A stretch of 64,000 nt of DNA from Alisma plantago-aquatica (lineage: Eukaryota; Streptophyta; Magnoliopsida; Alismatales; Alismataceae). A model generated the notes under the pieces. It made no database searches. It saw only the letters and a program-made list of their open reading frames with translations, and was not told where the DNA came from. The DNA lies in assembly GCA_963693085.1 (NCBI GenBank), contig OY856410.1:1393238863-1393302862 (forward strand), given 5' to 3'. The translations under genes and the position numbers were made by a program. This document shows positions 24,823 through 37,100 of this stretch, piece after piece (position 1 is the first letter of the stretch; every line of letters starts with the position of its first letter).

Positions 24823-26043
24823 TTGAACCATTGCTTGTCCTCAAGCAAAAAGAGCATAGACAAATAAATGAAGGTATTTTCAAGCCAATGCATGGATTAA
24901 ACGAACTGAAGATATGCAATAAGCTCAACCAACCATGTACATTAGGTTTATTTTCATAGTCATCATATCAATTCAAACATCAAAGATAGAGAAGTTTTAG
25001 TTCAGCAAAGGTGGTCACAAATAAAATGAAACAATTAACTAAACAACACTAAATAGGATTTGGATAGTCAAGCCAAACAACTAATGGATGTACAACACAA
25101 AAGTTTCAGCTATTATGGATGTAAATGATGAAACCTTAGTTAACTTTAACAATCTCAGTTGAGCTCTCTTCTAAAAAAGATATGATAATTGATTTTTGAG
25201 ATTCCAGCACTCGGCTGCTAATTTAGGCTTACACACACATGGAGTGCCGGTTGGGGTATTATTTTTACCATCTTTTGATTTTTGTACCACCTAACCATCG
25301 TTTCCGGATCGGACTCACACTAGGCTAGCATGATATGTGGGTTGTTTATCATCTTTTATTGGGTAAAGTAAGAAACTAATAAAATATATTTTTGCACAAC
25401 ATAAGAGAGTCAACTAAAAGGTTAAGTTAACAAGATTTCATTCATTATTTTGCAATTTTTTCACTGAAAAATCGATTGTATATGCACTAAGGGTTTGGCA
25501 AGAGTATCCCGTATTCTAAATAGTGTTGTAGAGTTGATTCATTCGCTAAATGTTTTGACCCATTACATGTATTTAGCAATCAAAGATGTGAAAATTGAGA
25601 GTTCAGGCTACAATTACAAACCAAGATCATGTACATGGGGGATTTCATTTTCCATTTGATTCATGCATGTTCTTTACTGATTCTTTCATATGGCACAAAG
25701 AAGTATAGGGGACAGGATAGTTCAAGCATACAAGAGTTCATTCCATTTCAATAGCCTCATTTCATATTAAACTTGCCATGAAGGAAATACAAAACATGAA
25801 ACATGCTAAAATAAAAGACTGAAATAGAAAACTGACATGACCAAAAAAAGCAAATGATGAAAGAAAATGAAAAAAAGCAAAAGCAAATGAAATAGAAATA
25901 GAACTACATTACTGGCTGGTTGTACCCCCCCAAGCTTGAAATCTACAGTGTCCTCACTGCATCAATCAAACTCATGGAGGTATCAACTAGATACCTATCA
26001 TGGGTGAAAATCAATAAGAGGGGATATCGCCCCCGTGGTCAGT
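24823..26043 (-). other. Untranslated region after ORF3
   Basis: About 1.2 kb between the end of ORF3 and the polypurine tract. No open frame of note and no domain was found. It contains a GAGTGCCGG-containing stretch near 25240 of the kind found in Athila 3' regions. Confidence 0.5.
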
Positions 26044-27357
26044 CTAAAAGAACTGGCTGACAAGATCATCCTCTAGGACATCCATCTGAGTGGGCTGTGG
26101 GGCAGACTCTGGATACTGCGGCAGTTGAAACAGTTGCGGGATGGAGTAGTATCCCTGTGAGATGTGCCACAAGTTCATGCGGTGGACCATGTCATGCATC
26201 GCAGTATACTGCGTGCCCATCTGGTCCAAGCGACTGTTGATGTGATTGAACCGCTACTGCACATAGCCATACAAATGCTTGACGTCAGTCATCGCCCATG
26301 AGTACTCTGTCTGGGTGCTGGTGGAGGGAGGCGGTGGAGCAGAAAAAGTAGAAGGGGCTGAAGGACCTGCCCCAGTATCATCAACAGCTTGGGCTGCTGC
26401 TATCTCCTCCTCGGTGGCTAGTAGGACCTTCCAGTTGTCCTTGTTCTCCAAGGTGGCATGCTCAGGATCTGGAAGGTCAATATACTGATAGAACTTGTTG
26501 TTGCAGTTGGGAACCTTCATGATCAAGCCTATAGAGATAAGATACTGAATATCTACCAGGTTTCTGCCTGGTGCAACCTCAAGCCCTATCAGATCAACAT
26601 CAAGTTTATGTGAAATCAAGGTAATTAAACCACCACACATGATGTCACCGAAATCCCTCTTCTTCACCTTCTTGATGTCAAAGAAATGTTGAAGAATGTA
26701 GAAAGCAACATTAATTTCATGCTCATACATCATGCTCCATAAGAAGAAGAGATCTTGCTTCCCAACAACCCCTTGTGTTTCCTTCTTGGCAAAAACCCCG
26801 ATACTAAGAAGGCGATGAATATATCAGAAGATAGGGTTGTAAATAGCGGATGACTTGGCTGATTTTGCCTCATGGCGTTCCTCATCAGAAATCTCGAACC
26901 ATAACTCATCGCTATCAAAAGTGTTCAAGTAACTTATCGCGCCATCATAGTGACACTGCAGTAACTCACAAAGGCGTCAAAATGTGAGCTTGAAAGGACG
27001 ACCCAAAAGCCTAAAACGTATAATACCAAAGGGCTCGATCTTATTCTGTGGGTCTTACTCGGTGACGAGTGTCGTCAAAAACTCATATACAAGACGGGGG
27101 TAAGTGTTTGATACCGTCAGGAAGATGTAGCTCAACCCCAAGTCCTGTAGGTGCATGAGGACTTCATCCTTGAAGCTCAGAGTCATCATCATTTGCTGAC
27201 AAGCAAACTGAGAAGGGAGAACTCTCCTTGCAATCAGGAAATGTTATGTTGGGTCTTCTTTAGGGGTGACCCGAAACTGCGTAGTTGAGATGTACCCCGA
27301 CGCTTGGGAGGAGCTGGTGTCGTGCTTCCGGTTGCTAGTTTGCTTGACTAGAGCCAT
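26044..27357 (-). pseudogene. Athila ORF3 (env-position protein), disrupted
   Basis: In the Athila lineage an extra ORF of unknown function, sometimes called env-like from its position, follows integrase. Here it starts at ATG 27357 (residues MALVKQTSNRK) and ends at TAG 26044. The frame is kept for 438 codons without any indel but is broken by five stops at codons 38, 101, 127, 178 and 368 (27246-27244, 27057-27055, 26979-26977, 26826-26824, 26256-26254). The central part, with FYILQHF and GDIMCGGLITLI, is the best match to the family; a Pro/Ser-rich stretch follows. I see no signal peptide or clear membrane segment. Confidence 0.75.
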
Positions 27358-27376
27358 CTCTACTACTGACAAGTTA

Positions 27377-28550
27377 GCACACGCCATGTGCTAATACAGA
27401 CACGCCGTGTGCCTCGTACAGAAGGTTGGCACAGACTGTAATGCACACGCCGTGTGCGTTCGGGTACACACCGTGTACCTGGAGATCTGCAAAAATCTGT
27501 AGGTCATGAATAGTAGATTTTAGGGAAAATGGAGGGGGAGGCGACATGTGCTTGGACTTTTTGTGTTTGAGATGATGGCGTCAGAGTAGTTGTTGAACTC
27601 CTTAGCAGCGTGGAGGCATTTGGAGAGGAGGATGATGGATCCCTTTCTCAGGACCTTGTTGGAGAAGATAATGGCGGCTTGCTTTAGGAAGAAGATGATG
27701 TTGGCAGCTAGCTTGAAGAAGAAGAAAAGGTCAGCAACTCGAGCTTGATGGAGAGTAGACCCTCCTTGCTCGGGGGTACACGACGGCGGAGCAGCTGTGT
27801 GAGATCTTGAAGAGGACACACCGTGAGAAAGAGAAATACATGATAGTGGCTTGCTTGAGCTCGAGGGAGACACGTCGTGAGAAACGAACACAACGGCAGA
27901 GACGACTCGGTCAAACAAAAGCAAGGAGGCAAGGGCTAGGGTTCTGGAGTCTCACATGGATGAAATGAGAGTTTGAGTGAGAGGGACGACCGTATGCTAG
28001 GTTATAAATCTGCATTTTTGACAAAAGACACAACATGTTCAAATAAAAACACATCGTGTGTCATATCAGAACTCGTTTTCTGTAATAAAAGACACGCCGT
28101 GTACTTTTTGTACACGTCGTGTGACATTATAGAATTTCAAATGCCCATTTGCACTGATAAGCTACACGGTGTGTGCAAATAAAGACACACCATGTACTTT
28201 TTCTAGATATCTTATTCTTTCTCCTTCTACTGTGATACACGTTGTGTGTAAAATCAGACACGACATGTACTTCTTCAGATCATTTGACATTTTTTTTCCT
28301 TCTTTGGAACACGGCGTGTGCAAATAAAGACACGTCGTGTTTCTTTATAGAGTATCCTCTTCTGCTTGAGTACACGTCGTGTATAAAATCGGATACGGCA
28401 TGTGCTTTTTTCCAGTTGATAAATTGTGTAGCTGTTGGATTGTTATACGGTGTGTCTAATTATAGACACGTCGTGTACCTGAAGATATAGCTCATTTTGC
28501 TGAGTTCTGAGAGTGGGGACATGACACGTGTAAATTAAGACACGTCGTGT
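27377..28550. promoter_or_regulatory. Dyad array between integrase and ORF3
   Basis: At least eighteen 13-15-bp dyads with core ACACGnCGTGT. Pairs start near 27377/27398, 27443/27464, 28027/28049, 28091/28110, 28161/28184, 28234/28257, 28307/28329, 28371/28392, 28443/28464 and 28517/28538. The best single sites are GCACACGCCGTGTGC (27443) and GTACACGTCGTGTG (28110). From 28091 onward pairs recur about every 72 bp, while the DNA between pairs is not conserved. Weaker half sites lie near 27812 and 27868. This spacer of about 1.4 kb has no supported coding frame. Confidence 0.6.
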
Positions 28551-28790
28551 CTTCTGTAGTTTCTGTAGAAAACAACCTTTGTCAGCACAGAATTTATACC
28601 AGATATGCAATAGAATCGTCTAAATTATTACATTCATCCATGACAAGCTTATTTATGAAACTAAAGAGTGTTTTTGACTCAAAAGACTTGAAAATAAATC
28701 TATCCTAATGTGGGTTAAACCCGCACGAGGTCCTCCATTTAGAGTCCGGAGTGAGACTCTTCAATTTGTCATTAATGCATCTAGAAGGGA

Positions 28791-29860
28791 CTAGGAAACT
28801 CCCTTGTGAACTTTTTCTCCCAAAGTATGCATCTTGCAACATTGACCATTTACTTTGAAGGATCCGTCTTTGCCTTGTAGCTCAACAACTCCATAAGGAA
28901 AAATCTTCAATGTGAGAAAAGGGCCAGACCACTTTGACTTTAGTTTTCCAGGAAATAGTTTAAGTCTTGAGTTGAACAACAACACTTTGTCTCCCTCTTT
29001 GAAATCATTCCTCTAGATTCTCTTGTCATGCCACATCTTGGTTCTTTCTTTGTAGAGCCTTGCATTTTCATACACATCAAGTCGTAGCTCTTCCAGTTCT
29101 TGCATCTGTAGTAGACACTTTTCACCGGCTTTCTTCATGTCAAAGTTTAAGAACTTTATAGCCCATAGTGCACAGTGCTCTAGCTCCAGCGAGAGATGAC
29201 AAGATTTACCATATATCAGCTTAAATGGGGTTGTGCCTATTATGGTCTTGTAAGCCGTCCAGTATGCCCACAGTGTGTCATCTATCTTCAATGCCCAATC
29301 TTTCCTTGAGCTAGACATTGTCTTCTCTAGAATGCCTTTTATCTACCAGTTTGAGACCTCTACTTGCCCGGAAGTTTGAGGATGATAAGGCATAGAGACC
29401 TTATGTGTGACTCCATATTTAGAAAGAAGATTGTTGATTTGTTTATCAATAAAATGTGTACCACCTTATGAGAGTACAACTCTTGGAACACTCTAAAGTG
29501 AGGTAAGATGATTTTTTGAAAAAGCATTACTGTAGACTTTGCATCTGGTGCTTGGGTTGGGATGGCCTCAACCCACTTAGAGACATACTCAACAATGACT
29601 AGAATATATTGGTAGCCACAAGAAGATGGGAATGGTCCCATATAATCAACTCCCCATATGTCGAATACCTCAATCTCCAAGATAGAGTTAAGAGGCATAT
29701 CATCACGTCTAGAAATTCCTCTGGTTCTTTGACATTTATCACAATATTTGACAAATAGATTGACATCTTTAAACAAAGTTAGACAATAGAAACTGACTTG
29801 TAGGATCTTAGCTGCAGTCTTCTCTCCTTCAAAGTGACCTCCAAAAGGAGAGGCATGTCA
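28791..29860 (-). pseudogene. Athila integrase, disrupted
   Basis: Integrase inserts the cDNA into the host chromosome. Reading downwards, the N-terminal zinc site is present (GGHFEGEK, then KYCDKCQRTRG), followed by the catalytic core starting DIWGVDYMGPFPSS at about 29680 and an LIYGKSCHL stretch near 29210. The C-terminal part with SGPFLTLKIFPYG is at 28791-28985. A frameshift falls near 29470, a stop occurs where the family has the second catalytic aspartate (just before GGTHF), and another stop follows the glutamate-containing QVEVSN block near 29365. It is inactive. Confidence 0.85.
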
Positions 29861-30099
29861 TTGAGAAATAATGGTAGAAATCTCCTCTTCAATGACACAC
29901 CTTTGAATAAGTCCGTCACTCCCATGTTTGAACAATAAAGGGTCGTCTCAATAGTAAAACTTTACATCATGGAAGAACTTCTTCTTTTGTTGGTATGTCA
30001 AGCCCGACGGTAGCTGTCCTGTAGCAAGGAAATTCATAATGTCTGCAAACCATGGCACTTAGGTGGACGCTAGTGCATAAAGCTTCTTAATAGGCAAAT

Positions 30100-30424
30100 A
30101 ATCTCTAACATCTGTAGTCAATCTAGAAAGGTGATCGACAACATTGTTCTCTATCCCCTTTTTATCCCATATTTCAAGATCAAACTCTTATAGAAGTAGT
30201 ATCCAGTGGATGAGATGAGGTTTTGCATCCTTCTTATTGAGCAAATACTTTATTGCAGCGTGATCTGTATATACAATCACCTTAGATCCTACTAAATACT
30301 ATCAAAATTTGTCGAAAGCATACACTATAGCATGCATCTCCTTCTCTATGGTTGTGTAATTGATTTGTGCTTCATCTAGGGTCTTGCTCGCATAACATAT
30401 GGCATGAAGCTTCTTGTCCTTTCA
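30100..30424 (-). pseudogene. Athila RNase H domain, disrupted
   Basis: RNase H degrades the RNA strand after reverse transcription. In the frame continuing from RT I can read KLHAICYASKTLDEAQINY, then [14 protein letters not shown] with the conserved TDH. Stops interrupt it directly after the RT block (two consecutive, at 30424-30419), near 30300 (two consecutive) and near 30190. Confidence 0.75.
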
Positions 30425-32023
30425 CTATCCTAGAATTGCCCCTACTGCATAATCGCTTGCGTCGCACATCAGTTCAAATGGAGCGTTCCAGTCCAGTGGT
30501 TGAATGATTGGTGCAGAAATAAGAGCTTCCTTTAGCTTGGTGAAGGTGGTATGACAGTCAGCATTGAATATGAATTCAACATCTTTGGCAAGTAAGGAAC
30601 ATAATGGTTTTGTGATTTTTGAGAAATCTTTGATAAATCTTCTATAGAAACCTGCATGACTGAGGAAACTACAGATGTCTTTGACTGAAGAAGGAGTAGA
30701 CATCTTTTCAATGGCTTCCACCTTGGCACTGTCAACCTCAATACCCTTGTTAGATCTGACATGACCTAGCACTACACCAGATTGTACCATGAAATGACAC
30801 TTCTCCCAGTTTAGTACTAGGTTAACCTCTTTACAGTGGGCTAAGACTAATGACAGGTTGCATAAACATTGATCAAATGAATCTCCGTAAACACTAAACT
30901 CATCCATAAAAATTTCCATTATGTTTTCAATGAAATCAGAAAAAATAGCCATCATGCATTGTTGAAACTTCGCCGGAGCATTGCAAAGGACAAATGGCAT
31001 GTGACGATAAGCATAAGTTCCATATATGCATGTGAAAGTGGTTTTCTCTTGGTCGGGAGGGTAGATATGAATTTGGAAAAACCCAGAATACCCATCCAAG
31101 TAATAAAAATAAGAGTGTTTGGCAAGGCGTTCGAGCATCAAATCGATAAACAACAACATAAAATGATCTTTTCAGGTCGCTTTGTTCAAATGCCGGTAAT
31201 CAATACACATACGCCAACCCGTGACAATACATATTTGTATCAACTCATCATTTTCTCCCTTGATGACAGTTGCACCCCCCTTCTTAGGTACCACGTGAAT
31301 GGCACTAACCCAATGGCTGTCACTTATAGGATAAATGATACTGACATCAACTAGCTTAAAGATTTCCTTTTTACCCACCTCAAGCATATTTTGATTCAAA
31401 CATCTAGGCGGTTCAATGGTGGGTTTAGCATCATCCTCTATGTTTATTCTATGCATACAAATGGAGGGATGAATGCCTTTCAAATCATCGATAAAGTAAG
31501 CAATAACGTCTTTATACAAACACAATTTGGCAAACAATTTATTTTCTTGTTCATTGGTCAACTCATTACTGATTATGACGGGAGAAGTAGAGTCGGAATC
31601 GAGAAATGCATACCCTAGCCCTGGTGGAAGGGCTTTAAGTTCTACCTTTCTTTCGATTGCATTGTCTTTGGCCTTGTCATCAACAATCGGAGTGTCTTCT
31701 TCAGTAGCATTTGGCTTAGCAATAGAGAACACCCCAAAATTATCAGATCCATTATTCATACCTTCATCATCATCACAGTAGTTCAGTATCAAGTTGGTAA
31801 CATTACGATCTTCTTGTACAACAGAATCAATAGAATCCATAAAATAGATTTCTTCTACATGAGAGGGTGCTTTCATATCATCATATACAGAAAACTCCAT
31901 GGCCTCCTCACCAACTCGGAGTGTGAGTTTGCCTTCGCGAACATCAACTAGGCATCCAACAATTCTAAGGAAAGGCCTCCCAAAAAGAATGGGGTTTGAA
32001 GGAACTTCTACCATATCTAGCAC
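30425..32023 (-). pseudogene. Athila reverse transcriptase, disrupted
   Basis: The RT N-terminal part (31172-32023) contains the protease-distal ILFGRPFL block, then PISDSHWVSAIHVVPKKGG and GWRMCIDYRHLNKAT. A TGA at 31171-31169 separates it from the palm region (30425-31159), which has YYLDGYSGFF (first catalytic aspartate) and YAYRHMPFVLCNAPAKFQ. The motif that is normally FMDD reads FMDE here, so a catalytic aspartate is replaced. Thumb and connection follow (HAGFYRRFIKDFSK). All blocks stay in one frame. Confidence 0.92.
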
Positions 32024-32683
32024 TACAAAATCAAAAGGAATATAAAGTTTACAAATCTACACTAGCACATCTTCCACGATACCTTTTGGGTATTTGATGG
32101 AATGATCGGCCAGATCAATGGCCATCTTTGTAGGCTTCAGATCTCCAAGATCTATCTCTTGCCACATGATAGACGGGATGAGACTGATACTAGCACCGAG
32201 GTCTATAAGACCTTTGTCAAAAGTGGTGTTGCTGATCTTGCATGGTAGAGTGAAGGCTCCTAAGTCATCTAGCTTCTCATGAAGTCGATTCTGAATGATA
32301 GAACTGATTCTTTCAGAAAGCATCACGGTCTCCACTTGGTCTACCTTCCTTCTCTTAGTGAGGAAGTCCTTTAGGAACTTGGCATATGAAGGCATCTCTG
32401 CAATAAATTTAGCTAATGGAAGCTTGACATGAAGTTTATTTAGAATGTCCATAAACTTCCTAAACTTTGAATCTTCCTTTGTGTTTGCAAGCCTTTGCAA
32501 AAATGGCGCATTTGCCTTCATAGAAGGTGGCACCTCAGCTGTACCTTTACCTTTATCTCCCTTGGGGGTGTCAAGCTTCTCATCGTTGACAATCTCGACA
32601 TTCTTCTCCTTGGATGGAGAAGGTCTGTGGATTTCAGCTCCGCTTCTCAAAGTGATAGCATTATCTTGTTGCCTTGGGTTCAC
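32024..32683 (-). pseudogene. Athila gag C-terminus and aspartic protease, disrupted
   Basis: The block starts near RQQDNAITLRSGAEI and carries a Lys/Glu-rich linker. The protease site reads IDLGASISLIP at about 32165-32211; Athila-type proteases use DLGAS in place of the usual DTG/DSG. A TAG at 32056-32054 lies between this block and the downstream DMVEVPSNPILFGRPFL. The frame is otherwise the same as that of RT. Confidence 0.85.
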
Positions 32684-34107
32684 CTCCGGTTGGCTCGGGA
32701 GAGAACCGAATGGAGTGTTTATTTGCTACATCAAGGCTTGTTGGGCAATTTGATTTTCCAACATCCTTGTGTGAGTGGAAATGCCACCCACTTTTTGAGA
32801 GAGTTGAGCAATTGCGTCTTTCAAGAGCTTGTCGTTGCTCCTTAACTATTCATTCTACTGCATCTGTGTGGAGATGAATTTCTCTGTCATGGCTTACAAG
32901 GAAGAACTTTGGGGTTGTTTTTTCTATTGATAACCCCTGTTGTTGTTGAAGCCCAATGGATTCCCATTGTTTTTCCAGTTGAAGTGTTGTTGTTGTTGCG
33001 GTTGCTGCTGTCCATGTTGGAAGTTCTGAGCATTGCTTGTGTTCCGGTAGGAGAAATTAGGATGATCTCTCCATCCCAGATTGTAGGTGTTGAAATAGGG
33101 GTTGTACCGCTTGTTCCCCTGCATTCTCATAGCATTGACTTGTTCAAGGCTCCCTTCATTTTCATTAGGAGCAAAGCATGAATAAGAAGTATGTCCCGAA
33201 TTACCACAAGCTTCACATATCACTTCAGCTGATTGGATTTGCAATGTAGTCATCTTCTCGAACTTTTGTGTAAGAACATCAAATTTAGAAGTAATAAGAT
33301 CAATGACATCAACAGTTGCTTCCCTCCTTGCTTCCCAGTTGAAGAACTAGTTATAGAGGATGACTGTGCTCTCCTATCTGATCCCCATTGGCAATGGTTG
33401 AGTGCTATGTCTTCAATGATGTCATAAGCCTCCCTGTAAGACTTAGTCATCAATGCTCTATTAGCTGCGGCATCCAGTGTCATCCAGGTGTTGTAGAACA
33501 GTCTGTTATAGAATGTTTGAAGTAGCAGCCAGTTGGTCAACCCATGATGAGGGCAGAGGCATTGAAGGTCCTTAAACCACTCCCATGTATCATATAGAGT
33601 TTCTCCATCATTTTGAGAGAAGTTGGTGAGCTGATTCCTTAGCTGGGCTATCTTGATCAGCGGGAAATACTTTGCAAGGAAAGCATTTAGAAGTTGGTCC
33701 CAACTTTTGATTGACTTCTTTGGAAGAGACAAAAGCCACGCCTTGGCTCTATCTCTTAGGGTGAAAGGAAATAACATTAATCTCACTCCTTCGGTGGATA
33801 CACCGTTGATTCAGAAAGTATTCATATACTCCAAGAACTCAGCCACATGAGATTTGGATCTTCATTGAATGTACCTCCGAAGCGGTTTTGTTGTATCATC
33901 TGCATCATGGAAGGAGCAATAGAGAAATTGTTTGCTTCAACTGCAGGCAGGTAAATGGCCCCACAAATACTTGTGGTGACCGACATTGCAAAATCCTTCA
34001 AAGGACGGTCGTCCTCCATGGCTGGATCACTTGGTGTAGCTTATTCAAAAGGTGAAGAAGATGGCGATGGTGATGATGGTGGAACACCTCTTAGCAGTGG
34101 TTGTTCT
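32684..34107 (-). pseudogene. Athila gag, disrupted and cut by a nested insertion
   Basis: Gag forms the virus-like particle. Blocks seen on the minus strand: DDRPLKDFAM (from 34019), NRFGGTFNEDPN, then FPFTLRDRAKAWLLSLP (33786 downwards), LYDTWEWFKDLQCLCPHHG, and a zinc knuckle CEACGNSGHTSYSC (CX2CX4HX4C, about 33170-33215). A Gln-rich tract follows. Breaks: a TAA 24 nt upstream of ATG 34019, a frameshift near 33850, a stop near 33800 and a frameshift near 33325. The 5' part is separated from its leader by the element inserted at 34108. Confidence 0.9.
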
Positions 34108-37100
34108 TGTAACATACTGAAAATTGATACTAAATATATTATTTACTATATTGCATAATTCCCACCTCTTAAAAATCTTATTGTGCAATTTTCCACATAT
34201 TGTCTTAATTACATCTGAATACTCTTGACTTTTGTACATTTGATATTCTTGATGGTCATGTAGGATCCAATCAAACTAAAACACACCATGAGTTAGCTAA
34301 GCCCATGAGTTAGATTTGACACTTGTTAATCACTGTCTTTGGAATCACATTATAATTTAGACAATCAATCTTGAATAATTAATTGTGCCATAATAATCAG
34401 CGATGAGTTGGTACAATACACAGAAACTTGGTTAAGATAAATTCATGCAAAATAATATATTTCAAGGCATCCGATATAAAGATCTAACGGGAAAAGAACT
34501 GAAATTGATCATTTTATAACAATCAAATATATGTGGGATGTCTCTATGCCATAGTAGGACTTTTAGTGTGGTCATTTGAATAAAAGTCAATTGGTCGACT
34601 ACAATGAATATAAAATTAGTATTTCGATATTGAACATATGAGTCGCTTGCTTAAATGAATAAGATAAAAGAACACAACAAACCTCAATTATCGGCTTCCC
34701 TTCACTTCATACATTATCTCCTTTTGGCAAGTCGATTAATTATAATTCATATCTTAATTGTATACAAGTCCTCATTCACTCCCGCAAAGGATTCTCGCAG
34801 TCGGTGGTTATGGAATTAGAAACATATGATTTGATGGTTCTATTATCTCCCAAAAGCAAGTACTCAAACTATCTTCTAGACTAATCAGAAATGGAAATGG
34901 CACTAATCGTACTCTCCCCGTCTCCGCTCCATCTACTGTTAGTCAAAACAGCTGTGACGATTACCATTAAACACCAATATCCGTTACACATCTACAGACC
35001 GACACGCCTGGTTTCTCCATCCCTAACCCCGTGCTGCGCTCCCTTCCGCATGGCCATTTTGTCGGCCAGAGAAGCAGTGAGGAAATCACTCCCCTTCCTA
35101 CGTCTCGCCCTTTCGTCAGTTGCTCTACACATCCGATTTAAAACACTGTTATCAACGGCCAGTCAGGCGATTAGGAGAGGAAGACCAGAACGCCATGCCA
35201 TTAAAATGAGGACCTGTGAAAGAAACGACCAATGAGCCACTGTCAGGACCCGACGCCACCCCAAACCTTGTTAGGAGAATGTAGCGACTCGCCTCCACCC
35301 TCTGGACGTAAACCTAGCAACCACAGACCTATATATACATTCCAATCAAGCCATTGGCAACCCACCAGTAGTAGCGACAGATCCTCTTCCTGCCCCAATC
35401 TGATCCCATCACCACATAGCCTCGCTAGCCTTCCTGTCCCCATGGTGCCTCCACAGAATCCCACTGCCTTCTCACCTCTTCACAACCAACAACACCGCAA
35501 ACCTGATGGACAACACAGGCGGTACCTATCAGATCCAACCCAGACCTGACATTGCCAACCTAAAGAACCTTGGCGGCGGTGCCTTCTTTTCCAACTCTGT
35601 GTTGTCATGACAACCTCGATAAACCTGCAACATGGCTGCTGATCAGCAGATCCATCTCCTCTACAACACGGCAACAACTACCAATGCTATCTGTGACGGG
35701 CGACATAACACAGACACCAGATTTATCTTCCCCGACCACCTCTTCCTCCAGCGGCAAGGAGTCTGTGGCTTCTCCGAACACCTCGCAGCCACACCATTGC
35801 CCAACCCCATCACCTCATGGCAACCCACTTCAACTCCAATTGATCAACCACCATAGTAGCAATGCAACGCCGGCGTGCAAATTGGAGGTTGTTTTCGGAT
35901 TTTGGTCACCACTCCGTCACCGTGAACCCCTATCACCACCATCACAGATCTTTCATTTTTGCCAAGGCCTACTATTACCCCCATAAATACCACAAACCAG
36001 CGTAGCAATCTTGCTGTCGGAGGCACTGGTTGGCTTGCTCACATCCTCTGGCCTCGCCGCTGCAACCTTCTCGTGTTGTTTTGGGAGCACAACATGGACC
36101 TTCATCTACCATATAGGTCTATGTGGCCGCCGGTACCTTCTCGGAGAAATATACCTTCGGACCGAACCAGAGACGATCCTACAAACATCATCCCTAACGA
36201 TCCAACCTGGAGCAGATCATTAAGCATACTTCCAACTGTAAGTTTTGTCGTATTTCTGTAGTCTAGTTTCTTAAGTAGTCAATTGGTTCGAAAATTGAAC
36301 CAGCCAAAAAATGACAATATCAAAACATACAGGACGCTATAACTGATTTGAGGTCGATGCATTATAGATGTTTGTGTCATGTCGTATACGCACATACATA
36401 ACTATATTATTTAAAAGAAGTATCCTTATCAGTATATTAGTTAGTGTTATATAATTGGTCAAAGAAAAATATTAGATATTGTTGATGTTCAGAATTGAGA
36501 CATACTCACGTAGATAAAACAGATAACGAATACCCTACAACTAATCGTATCATGATATATGAATAGGTTGATATCTATTGAAAACTAGTAATAATTATGG
36601 AGCATATCCTAAATGCCACCGTTTTCCCCATAATGTATGAAAGCTTATATGGATATATATGCAATTAATAACATATGAAATAAAAATATATATGCAAGGA
36701 GTATATCTATCTAGATTGGTCTGTCTTGAATCAATGGTACATTCTAAAAAGAACATGTTAAAGAAAATTTCTTATATAAATATGAATTTGGATGATTTTG
36801 TACAATTATAAGAAATCTAGATAGATAACATGTTAATTGAACTCTATATAAATAAATAATATTTTCAATCACCTACATAGCACTAGACACACACTTGCAT
36901 TTTTTTTGAGATGTAGAATAATAAAATGGTTTACCCATTGTAATACCAAGTATATATGTATTAATGTATACGAGCCTATGTAAGCTTTAAACACTAGATT
37001 CCTCTAATAAGAGTAAATTGATTTGTAATACCCCATAATAAGAACTTTTGACCACACTGATAATACAGAATTATATTCAAGAGAGAATAACATTTGAGGA

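Noticed and set aside
24543..24928. Overlapping open frames of 75-80 codons on the minus strand
   Set aside because: They lie in the Athila LTR and across the LTR/polypurine boundary; not conserved as frames in the other LTR.
30959..31781. + strand open frames over the RT region
   Set aside because: Antisense shadows of the minus-strand pol blocks.
34891..36261. Several open frames of 60-138 codons in the LTR core
   Set aside because: They overlap in many frames, occur in both LTRs with differing ends, and match no family.
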